From Citrobacter freundii ATCC 8090 = MTCC 1658 = NBRC 12681 (lineage in GTDB: Bacteria > Pseudomonadota > Gammaproteobacteria > Enterobacterales > Enterobacteriaceae), in NCBI RefSeq assembly GCF_011064845.1, contig NZ_CP049015.1:1-64000 (forward strand): a DNA stretch of 64,000 nucleotides, in the 5' to 3' direction. The position numbers and the translations under genes are program-made. Shown here piece by piece: positions 52,685-60,405 of this stretch (position 1 is the first letter of the stretch; the number at the start of each line of letters is the position of its first letter). The notes below the pieces were generated by a model. It was not told the DNA's origin. It searched no databases and worked only from the letters and a program-made list of their open reading frames with translations.

Positions 52685-53587
52685 TTAAACCGTTCTGGCG
52701 CGGCGACGTGAGTCCATTGAGATCAGCACTACCGATGAGAGGATTAAAAGCGTGCCCAGCCAGTCTGGCAGGGTAAAGGTAATACCTAACAACAGTAGTG
52801 ACAGCAACGCGCTGCTCAACGGTTCTGCGCAGCTTAAAATGCTCGCTTTCGGTCCGCCAATCATCTGCGCGCCTTTCAGGTACAGGCTAAACGTCAGCGA
52901 CGTGCCGATGACCACCAGATAGAAAAACGCCAGAATCAAACTGCCATTCACCACGAAATTAGTGCCCTGTCCGGCATAAAACGGCAGCAGGATCATGCCG
53001 CCGATTAACATACTCCAGCCGACGACCGGCAGCGTGCCGTAGCGCGCGATAAGCGTTGAGGGGTAGGTGGTGTAGAACGCGGCGGCAAACGCCGAGGCAA
53101 TTCCCCAGAACAGCGCGGCAGGTGAGATAGACAGCGACGTTGGGTTACCGTGGGTGACCAGTAAGAAGGTGCCGATGAGCGAGGTGAAGATTGCGGTCAG
53201 CACTAAAATCCCCGGTCGTGCTTTGCGCACCACGGAAAACCACGCCACGATAATGGTCGGTGACAAAAATTGAAGCACCGTCGCGGTGGCGGCGTTGGAT
53301 TTTTCAATGGTCAGCAGAAAGGTGAGCTGTACGGTGAGCGCTCCAACTACGGAAAAAATCAGCAGGCTGATGGCGTCTTTGCGGTTTTTGATAATGGAGA
53401 ACACTTTGTCGCCGTGAACGAAAGAGAGCATCAGCAGAATCAGCCCGGCGAAAATCAGACGTGTCATGGTCAGAAACTGCGACGACATCTGACTTTGCTC
53501 CATGATGTACTGCGCGCAAACGCCTGAACTTCCCCACAATACGGCGGCAATCAGGACGTTCATCATCCCTCTTCTGGTGGAACTCAT
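52685..53587 (-). CDS. yicL: EamA-family transporter YicL
   Basis: Ten-helix DMT transporter of 300 aa with two EamA repeats. Segments shared with E. coli YicL include [20 protein letters not shown] and [20 protein letters not shown]. The substrate is unknown. In Salmonella this gene borders pathogenicity island 3 near selC, which is relevant because the SPI-3-like genes lie about 4 kb further on. Confidence 0.92.
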   Translation of the reverse strand: MSSTRRGMMNVLIAAVLWGSSGVCAQYIMEQSQMSSQFLTMTRLIFAGLILLMLSFVHGDKVFSIIKNRKDAISLLIFSVVGALTVQLTFLLTIEKSNAATATVLQFLSPTIIVAWFSVVRKARPGILVLTAIFTSLIGTFLLVTHGNPTSLSISPAALFWGIASAFAAAFYTTYPSTLIARYGTLPVVGWSMLIGGMILLPFYAGQGTNFVVNGSLILAFFYLVVIGTSLTFSLYLKGAQMIGGPKASILSCAEPLSSALLSLLLLGITFTLPDWLGTLLILSSVVLISMDSRRRARTV

Positions 53588-53705
53588 CTTTCCCTCGGCA
53601 TGTTGTTTTGTTTTATTTGTGTGCAGGCATCATAGCAGAGATAGCGAAGCGAGTGAGACATGACTGGTGTAGCCCCCCACGCGGCAGGGGGCTTCGGTAG
53701 TTATT

Positions 53706-54011
53706 TTATGGCGCAATCGGCGTCAGATAATCCAGCCGTAGCGGTTCGGCTAGCAGATCGTTCATTTGTAGAATGAACGCCTGGAAATGTGGCAGAGCGA
53801 TATGCTCGTCCAGACCGGCCTGACCGTGCCAGGATTCGCGCACGTAAAACACATCCGGCGTGTCGCGTAACTGGAACAGGGCATATTCAATATTGCCCGG
53901 CTCCCGGCGAGTAGGCAGTAACAGAGCCTGCAGTGCCTGTTTCAGTGCATCGATTTTCCCTGGTTTGGCTTTCAGTACCGCAATAATTGAAATCACTTCT
54001 GAATCTGACAT
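53706..54011 (-). CDS. Antibiotic biosynthesis monooxygenase (ABM)-domain protein
   Basis: Small dimeric alpha-beta-barrel protein of 101 aa from the ATG at 54011 (MSDSEVISIIAVLKAKPGKI); a longer in-frame version overlaps the upstream gene and is not used. Conserved ABM features are EPGNIEYALFQLRDTPDVFYVRESW and HIALPHFQAF. Relatives are quinol monooxygenases or heme-degrading enzymes; the activity here is unknown. It starts 1 nt after the dehydrogenase stop, so the two form one unit. Confidence 0.85.
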   Translation of the reverse strand: MSDSEVISIIAVLKAKPGKIDALKQALQALLLPTRREPGNIEYALFQLRDTPDVFYVRESWHGQAGLDEHIALPHFQAFILQMNDLLAEPLRLDYLTPIAP

Positions 54012-54012
54012 G

Positions 54013-55020
54013 TTAAAACCCCTCCAGCACAATCTTGCCGACCGAACGACCGGTTTCAATTTGCGCGTGGGCTTTTTGCAGATTTGCCGCGGTGATCGCG
54101 CCAAAATGTTCGCCCAGCGTGGTGCGGATGGTGTTGCTGTCGATCAGCTGTGCCACGCGGGTCAGTAACTGATGCTGCGCAATGATGTCGTGGGTGGTAA
54201 ACATCGAACGGGTAAACATAAACTCCCAGTGCAGCGAAATGCTTTTGGCCTTCAGCGGACGCGCATCGAGAGTGTGCGGATCGTCAATCAACGCCAGTTT
54301 TCCCTGCGGTGCCAGGGCGGCAATAATTTGCGAATAGTGCTGCTCGGTATTGTTCAGGCTGGCAACGTGCGTCACCTCTTTAATGCCTATCCGTGCCAGC
54401 TCTTCCGTCAACGGCTTGCTGTGGTCAATCACATGATGAGCGCCCGCTTCACGAACCCATTTCTGGCTCTGCGGACGTGATGCCGTACCGATGACGGTCA
54501 TTTTGGTCAGCTTACTGGCCAGTTGCGTCAGAATAGAACCGACGCCGCCAGCCGCGCCAACGATCAATAACACATCATCTTCATTGCTATTTTCCTCAAC
54601 GCCCAGACGGTCGAACAGCATTTCCCAGGCGGTGATGGCGGTCAGCGGCAGCGCCGCAGCAGAAGCATTATCCAGTGTTTTTGGCTTCAGCGCGGTAATA
54701 CGTTCATCAACCAGCTGAAATTCACTGTTACTGCCAGTGCGGCCCAGCGCTCCGGCATACCAGACTTCATCGCCAGGTGTGAACAGGGTGACGGCTTCAC
54801 CCACGGACTTCACCACGCCAACGGCGTCCCAGCCCAGAACGCGCGGCACATCGGCGTTAAAACCTTCGCGAACCTTGGTATCAACGGGATTGACGGAAAT
54901 GGCTTTCACTTCAACCAGCAGATCGTGCCCGGTAGCGACTGGCATGGGCAGGTCAATCTCTTGTAAAAATTCAATGTTATTGCCGTCGGTCGCGGCGCGG
55001 GTAATAGCGATGGCTTTCAT
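54013..55020 (-). CDS. Zinc-type alcohol dehydrogenase/quinone oxidoreductase family protein
   Basis: MDR-superfamily NADP-dependent oxidoreductase of 335 aa from the ATG at 55020 (MKAIAITRAATDGNNIEF), after GGAGAG. The N-terminal GroES-like domain has AISVNPVDTKVREG and LGWDAVGVVKSVG; the Rossmann motif is LLIVGAAGGVGSILTQLA (about 150-167). The zinc-binding cysteines of true alcohol dehydrogenases are not seen, so it is closer to quinone or enone reductases. It is coupled to the ABM gene and divergent from a LysR gene that probably controls both. Confidence 0.88.
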   Translation of the reverse strand: MKAIAITRAATDGNNIEFLQEIDLPMPVATGHDLLVEVKAISVNPVDTKVREGFNADVPRVLGWDAVGVVKSVGEAVTLFTPGDEVWYAGALGRTGSNSEFQLVDERITALKPKTLDNASAAALPLTAITAWEMLFDRLGVEENSNEDDVLLIVGAAGGVGSILTQLASKLTKMTVIGTASRPQSQKWVREAGAHHVIDHSKPLTEELARIGIKEVTHVASLNNTEQHYSQIIAALAPQGKLALIDDPHTLDARPLKAKSISLHWEFMFTRSMFTTHDIIAQHQLLTRVAQLIDSNTIRTTLGEHFGAITAANLQKAHAQIETGRSVGKIVLEGF

Positions 55021-55124
55021 GGTCTCTCCGGTCACAGGAATCAGTTGAATAATTCGATGGTAAACCGGTAGCAGAACGGGAAAAATAGCCCTACGGCGAC
55101 AGGACTTATACTCGGGGAGTGAAA

Positions 55125-56027
55125 ATGTTCCGGCTTGAAGATCTCACGTTGTTTGTCCGCGCCGCGGCGCTGAATAGTTTTAGCGATGCTGCGCGCGAAG
55201 TCGGCGTTCAGCCTGCTCAGGTCAGTTCAGCTATCAAGCGACTGGAGTCTACGTTGGCTATCCGCTTGTTCGCCCGCTCCACGCGCAGCCTACGCCTGAC
55301 GCCGGAGGGCGAGGTCTGGCTACCCTATGCCCGCCAGATGCTGGACGTGATGCATGCCGGGCTGCAAAAAATTCAGACCCCAGAAGATGAAGTTTCTGGC
55401 ACGCTGCAAATCGCCGTGCCTTCCGATCTTGGCCGTAACCTGCTGCTGCCGGTCTTTCAGTCGTTTCGACGCCGCTATCCCGCGCTGCGCCTGCGGATTT
55501 TTTTCTCTGATCAGGTGACGGATGTCTTTAAAGACCCCGTCGATGTTGCGTTTCGCTATGGCAATACCGAAGACGCGTCTTACATTGCGCTGCCCGTTGC
55601 ACCGAGTAACCGACGTGTGCTGGTGGCATCACCGGAATGGGTTACACAAAACGGCGCGCCGCAAACCCCGGATGATTTAACACAGCTCAACGCCATGACC
55701 TTCGTATTACGCGGCCGTCTGCACGATCGCTGGACGTTTACGCGCAACGGCGAGGTCAGTAGTGTGCAGGTTAACGGCACCATTATGAGCGACGATGCGG
55801 AAGTGATCCGACGGCTGGCAATTGCCGGGGAAGGTGTGGCGTACAAGTCGTGGCTGGATGTCAGCGAAGATGTGCGTGACGGTCGATTACAACTGCTGAT
55901 GCCGGATTATCAGGGGGAGAAAGTCCCGCTGAATATGATTTGCCCCCATCGGAAGCAGCTTTCAAGAGCAGTCCGTCTGCTGCACGACGCAGTGAAGGCG
56001 CGGTGTGAAATGCTGGCGCAAAGCTAA
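55125..56027 (+). CDS. LysR-family transcriptional regulator
   Basis: Regulator of 300 aa from the ATG at 55125 (MFRLEDLTLFVRAAALNS), with GGGGAG 5 nt upstream. The winged helix is in FSDAAREVGVQPAQVSSAIKRLE...RLFARSTRSLRLT, followed by an effector domain (about 90-295). Its LTLFVRAA-type sequence places it with regulators of quinone or stress-response reductases. The 104-base gap to the divergent dehydrogenase is the likely operator region. Confidence 0.9.
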   Translation: MFRLEDLTLFVRAAALNSFSDAAREVGVQPAQVSSAIKRLESTLAIRLFARSTRSLRLTPEGEVWLPYARQMLDVMHAGLQKIQTPEDEVSGTLQIAVPSDLGRNLLLPVFQSFRRRYPALRLRIFFSDQVTDVFKDPVDVAFRYGNTEDASYIALPVAPSNRRVLVASPEWVTQNGAPQTPDDLTQLNAMTFVLRGRLHDRWTFTRNGEVSSVQVNGTIMSDDAEVIRRLAIAGEGVAYKSWLDVSEDVRDGRLQLLMPDYQGEKVPLNMICPHRKQLSRAVRLLHDAVKARCEMLAQS

Positions 56028-56063
56028 TAAGCGTTTTACGCCAGAATACTATCGCGTCGTTAC

Positions 56064-57560
56064 TCAGTCTTTTTTCGCAGCGTTTGCAAAGAAGATATCA
56101 GACTGAATGTCTTTGGTGCGGATGGTAAATAGCTGATTAGTCAGATCTTCCGTCAGCTTCTCGGCGTCGGCCATGATGCGCAGGTTGAAGTCATTCAGCA
56201 TCTTATCGGCGGCTGGTTTATCAGTTTTCGCCATCTTCAGATACTCTGCTTCAACCTCTTTTTGCTCCTTGGCCACTTTGTCTTCCCACGCTTTGTAGGC
56301 TTTTTTGACGATTGGCGCGAGCTTCGGATAATCGGTCATCGTCAGCGTTTGTAATTTACGATATTTCCAGTAGATAGACTGATCGTCCGCTTTATCGGTA
56401 CCCATCGTATAGTTAGCCGGATACGCTTTCAGGCCGCTGTAGTACGGAACAAAGGCGGTGAGGTCGGCCATGCCCAAACCAATGTAGGTCGTTTCACCGA
56501 TCTCTTTTGGCAACCACGGACGGACCTGCATAACATGCGCTTCATAGGTGCGGAAGACGCTGACCGGACGCCATGGCTCTTTGCCGTTCAGACCGTTGGT
56601 GTAGGGGTCATGGCTGGTGCCTTCATAATGGTTACGCAGTACGGCCTTCACATCGTCCAGTGTCATTTTCTTCTCTGGCGTCATGAAGACCGGGAATTCA
56701 CGTCCTTTGGCCATATCCTGGTTTACGGAAGGATTGAACTCTTTCTGGATGGTCCAAACGCGAGGGTCGTTATACGTGCGGTCACGCTCATCATCACGGG
56801 TATAGGCTTTGGAGAAGTTGAATTTGCCATCTTTGGCCGGTTCGTACAGACCCTTTTCGGTCGCAAATTGAATCAGGTTTTTTGACGCCATCATGTCCGG
56901 GTTTTTCGGATCGTAATCCTGTAAGCGGCCCTGGTTACCGGTGGCAAAATACTGGTTATTTGGCAGACGCTGCGCCATCCACTGATGGCCGCTGCCGGTT
57001 TCCAGATACCAGATCTCGTTATCGTCGACGACGGCAACGCCAAAGCCTTCGCCTGCGCCGACGGTCTCAACGATATGGCCCAGTAGCGCCACGGCTTCAC
57101 GCGCGGTTTTACTCTGCGACAGCAGAATATCCGGAATATCGTCTTCGGTGATCCCTTTATCCTCAACGTACGGGTCGGCGGCCAGCGCTTTTGGTGAGGC
57201 AAAAATAGATTCTGTGCCGCTCACGCCAACGCCCAGCTCGTTAAATCCGGTCGCGCCGTGCAGTTGGGTTTTCCAGTTTGGAACAGTGGTATAACGCAGC
57301 GAGTTTTTGGGTAGCGGCCAGGTAAAGTCATTCGCACCGTTATGTGCTTTGGTGCTGTATACCCCGGTCTGATTCTGTTTTGCCGGGTGAATGACAAAAT
57401 GTTGCGCTTTCAGGGCATCGCTGTCAGCGCTACGGGCAACCAGCATCGAGCCGTCCGCTGATGCTTCGTTACCGACCAGCAGGGTCGTACAAGCAAAACC
57501 TGATGAAACAACGGCCAAATTTATAGAAAGTGCAATCAGGCACTTTTTAAAAGTAAACAT
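56064..57560 (-). CDS. Secreted C69-family dipeptidase (PipD-like)
   Basis: Peptidase family C69 enzyme of 498 aa from the ATG at 57560 (MFTFKKCLIALSINLAVVSS), after GAGGGAT. A signal peptide ends near SSGFA|CTTLLVGNEASADGS, so cleavage exposes the N-terminal nucleophile cysteine typical of this Ntn-hydrolase family. The conserved SGTESIFASPKAL and GEGFGVAVVDDNEIWYLETGSG match PipD. The product should be periplasmic or secreted. Salmonella pipD is a SPI-5 gene; this is a homologue in a different context, next to fidL-marT. Confidence 0.88.
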   Translation of the reverse strand: MFTFKKCLIALSINLAVVSSGFACTTLLVGNEASADGSMLVARSADSDALKAQHFVIHPAKQNQTGVYSTKAHNGANDFTWPLPKNSLRYTTVPNWKTQLHGATGFNELGVGVSGTESIFASPKALAADPYVEDKGITEDDIPDILLSQSKTAREAVALLGHIVETVGAGEGFGVAVVDDNEIWYLETGSGHQWMAQRLPNNQYFATGNQGRLQDYDPKNPDMMASKNLIQFATEKGLYEPAKDGKFNFSKAYTRDDERDRTYNDPRVWTIQKEFNPSVNQDMAKGREFPVFMTPEKKMTLDDVKAVLRNHYEGTSHDPYTNGLNGKEPWRPVSVFRTYEAHVMQVRPWLPKEIGETTYIGLGMADLTAFVPYYSGLKAYPANYTMGTDKADDQSIYWKYRKLQTLTMTDYPKLAPIVKKAYKAWEDKVAKEQKEVEAEYLKMAKTDKPAADKMLNDFNLRIMADAEKLTEDLTNQLFTIRTKDIQSDIFFANAAKKD

Positions 57561-57902
57561 TACGTATCCCTCATATGTACGCCAAAAATACACCGGAAAC
57601 ATACCGTTTCCTGAAATGCGATAACGCCTGAACCTTCAGACATTGCTCGCGAGAGAGATAAACGCCCCTGCCCACGCCTTCTCCAAATATCCATCCGTAG
57701 ATTGAAGTCTTCTGGACAAAATAAAACGCCCATTTCGCTTAATTATTACGCAATGGATATCGTGATATTCAGGATGTTTCCTGATTCGGGATGAAGAATA
57801 GCAATGGGTTATTAGAGGATTCAGTGACCCATGTCGCGTAAGTCGATGATGGCAAATATGAATTCCATTGAGGGGGCGCGATTTTTGTTTCCGGATATGA
57901 CG
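57561..57902. other. Gap between fidL and the C69 dipeptidase gene, no gene seen
   Basis: 342 bases hold the promoter and leader of the dipeptidase gene (GAGGGAT ribosome-binding site at its right-hand side on the minus strand) and the end of the fidL transcript. No credible small ORF, REP element or strong terminator was found. Confidence 0.6.
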
Positions 57903-58367
57903 TTACCTCTTGCGGCAATACAACGAGGGTACATTGGAACTGGCAAAGATCCATGTGCCCTTATACTCTTCCATGACCAGACTGAGGGTTCGTCCGCTTT
58001 GGCGGTAAAAACCGGGTAAGGTATTGTTAATATCCGTTTCATCGGCGCTGTCTGCGAAGGTTTTGACCACCTGCATCGCCTGTAGCACCCGGGCTTCGTG
58101 CTGTCTGGTGTAGTTGAAATAAATGTTCCTGCTGATGTCTGAGGTATTACGTCCGTACAGTTTTCCGGTAATGGTGGCCAAACCTGCATTATCGTACATC
58201 CGAAACGCTAACGTACCGGCAAAGCGATTGCTGCCAATATTCCATTCCACGTTGCCGATGCAACTCAGCGGCTTTTCGGCAAAGCGTGAATACCATAGCC
58301 ACCCGCCTGAACCGAGCAACGTCGCCAGACCGATTACCAGCAGAATAAGGTGATGTATTTTTTTCAT
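57903..58367 (-). CDS. fidL: FidL-like membrane protein
   Basis: Membrane-anchored protein of 154 aa from the ATG at 58367 (MKKIHHLILLVIGLATLLGSGG). One N-terminal helix (about 6-27) is followed by a periplasmic part with SCIGNVEWNIGSNRFAGTLAF and two cysteines. The function of FidL is unknown. Its ATG shares one base with the marT stop (TAATG), as in the Salmonella SPI-3 marT-fidL pair, where such proteins may modulate the membrane-bound regulator in the manner of ToxS with ToxR. Confidence 0.8.
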   Translation of the reverse strand: MKKIHHLILLVIGLATLLGSGGWLWYSRFAEKPLSCIGNVEWNIGSNRFAGTLAFRMYDNAGLATITGKLYGRNTSDISRNIYFNYTRQHEARVLQAMQVVKTFADSADETDINNTLPGFYRQSGRTLSLVMEEYKGTWIFASSNVPSLYCRKR

Positions 58368-59224
58368 TACCCGCGCATCCAGTAATAGTGGGTAGTACAA
58401 AACGCGTTAGCATCTATCCGCGCATCTTTATCACAGACAAACGCCACGATCCTCTCCGCTTTGCGGTAGCCGGAAAGGAAGACGTGCTTGTTGTTTTCGC
58501 AGAGATAGGGATGCAGTTGCATCAGATTGAAATAATTCTCCTGGTCGTGCTCATTTGGCGAGTAATAAATTTTACAGTTTTGCCGAGAGGGAACTTGCAT
58601 AGAAACAGACACGAATTTACTAAACGGCATAACAGGACGCGTCTGATACCACACCAGCCAGATAATCAGGGTGGCAATAACGATGCCCGTGCTAAATATA
58701 ATGTACCACCAGGGTCCCCGCGTCGTTTGTTGAGGCGCGGGAGCAATTATCTTTGGGGGCGCGTAATCCTCTATAACCGGTGGCTGGTAAACTTCACTTT
58801 GAGGATGTGTTATCGCCTCAACCTGCGTATTTTCATTTAATGCAAGCCCGCGCCGGGAAATTGTTTTTACCGTATCTCTCGGCAGACCCACATCCGCCAG
58901 AGCATTACGTAGCGTCAGAATAGCCTGGTAAAATGTGTTGGTGGTGGTCACATTATTTCTCTCACCCCAGCCCACTTTAATCAACGTGTTCTGAGAAACA
59001 ATGTCACTTGCGTGAGTAATTAAATAGAGAAAACAGAGCGAGGCTGGTATCTGTAGTTGAATTGCTCGCCCTGTCTGTCGATTGACCAGGCTTTTGTTAT
59101 CAGGATTAAATTCGACCAACTGATTGATAAGGTACAATTGCCCAGCCCTCAGTAACCTAAACGTATCACCGCATGTGCCAACACTTACCTTAAATTTTAC
59201 ATCCAAATTGATAATATGCCTCAC
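58367..59224 (-). CDS. marT: ToxR/CadC-like membrane regulator MarT
   Basis: One-component membrane-spanning transcription factor of 285 aa. The N-terminal OmpR-type winged helix covers about 30-130 (LIKVGWGERNNVTTTNTFYQ, LRNALADVGLPRDTVKTISRRGLAL), a proline-rich linker follows, one membrane helix lies at about 172-193 (WWYIIFSTGIVIATLIIWLV), and a periplasmic domain of about 90 residues carries four cysteines. In Salmonella, MarT activates misL. Here misL lies 1.2 kb away on the other strand, with a LuxR-like gene between. Confidence 0.83.
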   Translation of the reverse strand: MRHIINLDVKFKVSVGTCGDTFRLLRAGQLYLINQLVEFNPDNKSLVNRQTGRAIQLQIPASLCFLYLITHASDIVSQNTLIKVGWGERNNVTTTNTFYQAILTLRNALADVGLPRDTVKTISRRGLALNENTQVEAITHPQSEVYQPPVIEDYAPPKIIAPAPQQTTRGPWWYIIFSTGIVIATLIIWLVWYQTRPVMPFSKFVSVSMQVPSRQNCKIYYSPNEHDQENYFNLMQLHPYLCENNKHVFLSGYRKAERIVAFVCDKDARIDANAFCTTHYYWMRG

Positions 59225-59713
59225 TCTTTGTACGTGATCGCAGATAAGAATTTCACTTAAGATTTAAATGTTCTTTACATACAACGTGTTAGCTGATCAG
59301 GTTCTTAGGTAAAATTAACTAATGTTAAATAATGAGAATTCATTACAGGTTTATCTGAATTATCATTATATTTATACACAGCACTTCAAGGGTGATTGAG
59401 TTATCAGTATTGTGTAATTAATGAGCATCGTTTACATCGGTTGTTTTTTAGCAAATAGTGCTTTTTTAAGATTTATCCTAGGATTTTAATTTATGCATAA
59501 AATTCCTAATGCCCAGACTGTTATTCTGAGATAAGGCACAAAAAAGCTTAGCGCAATCGTATTAATCACAGTCCATGCTTATTAGCACATCAGGAGTTTA
59601 TTACATTTTATTAGCGCCACTGTTATTAGCTGACAAGGAATGTCGTACGTGTCGGATTGACACATTTATTTACCAATGAAATATTTATGGAAAAATAACA
59701 GGAGTCATTTTTG
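59225..59713. other. AT-rich divergent control region between marT and the LuxR-like gene
   Basis: 489 bases without a gene, clearly richer in A and T than the rest of the window, with many T and A runs (for example TTTTTTAG and TTTTTTAAG near 59450). A possible -35 TTGACA lies at 59657-59662 before the LuxR-like gene, with only weak -10 matches. The composition suggests H-NS silencing, which ToxR-like proteins often relieve. That is inference. Confidence 0.6.
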
Positions 59714-60331
59714 ATGAAGAGATCACCATCACAGAGTGTTCGTTGCATAAGCTGTGAATTGTCCTGTCAATTATTTCCGGATGCTGCGGTTCGCGCCAGT
59801 TACTGTCACCGTGCCGCTTTTGCTATCTGGCCTGAGGGAAATGGCTTTCTGCAAAAAGGAATTATTGAAAAACTTCTGCTTAATAATCAAAACCATTTGT
59901 CGCGCGGGTTTATTTTTGTGGACTTCTCTTTCCCGAACCTGCGCCTGTTTGCCGACCCGCAATGGGTTGATCGTCTGGCTTATAGCGGCATGCATATTGT
60001 TTTGATAGCGGACCGGAACCTGGCGCCGTTAGCCAACTACTGGCTGTCGAAAAGCAATAAAATACAAGGGATTATATATTCTGATGATGATGATGACGTA
60101 CAGCATCAGAAAATGAGACGATTATTTACCGGTCATCTCGCTAACAGTAAACGTGGGCGCACACTCAACTATACAGAAATGATATTACTGAAGCGATTTG
60201 TCTCAGGAAAAAGTATTCAACAAATTACCCAAATAGATAATATTGATATTAAGAAAATATATGTCTATAAGCTCCGGCTTGAAGATAAGTTGGGCCATAG
60301 TATTCATAAAATACTATCGAATATTTTATAA
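59714..60331 (+). CDS. LuxR-like HTH regulator with N-terminal cysteine cluster, unassigned
   Basis: Protein of 205 aa, starting at ATG 59714 or the adjacent TTG, behind AGGAG. The C-terminal 60 residues (LNYTEMILLKRFVSGKSIQQ, then IDIKKIYVYKLRLEDKLG) have the spacing of a GerE/LuxR helix-turn-helix, though weakly. The middle part (GFIFVDFSFPNLRLF, GMHIVLIADRNLAPLANYWL) resembles the degenerate receiver folds of RcsA/BglJ-like regulators; no full phospho-acceptor pocket is evident. The N-terminus has Cys11, Cys14, Cys18 and Cys31-His32, a possible metal or redox site. It ends 74 nt before misL on the same strand, so it may be co-transcribed with it. No orthologue is recognised. Confidence 0.75.
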   Translation: MKRSPSQSVRCISCELSCQLFPDAAVRASYCHRAAFAIWPEGNGFLQKGIIEKLLLNNQNHLSRGFIFVDFSFPNLRLFADPQWVDRLAYSGMHIVLIADRNLAPLANYWLSKSNKIQGIIYSDDDDDVQHQKMRRLFTGHLANSKRGRTLNYTEMILLKRFVSGKSIQQITQIDNIDIKKIYVYKLRLEDKLGHSIHKILSNIL

Positions 60332-60405
60332 CGCATTTCTGATTTTTAATATTTCACATCCTTGCGATGTGGTGGACGCTCTACGCCTAATAGCAGGAGG
60401 CTAAT

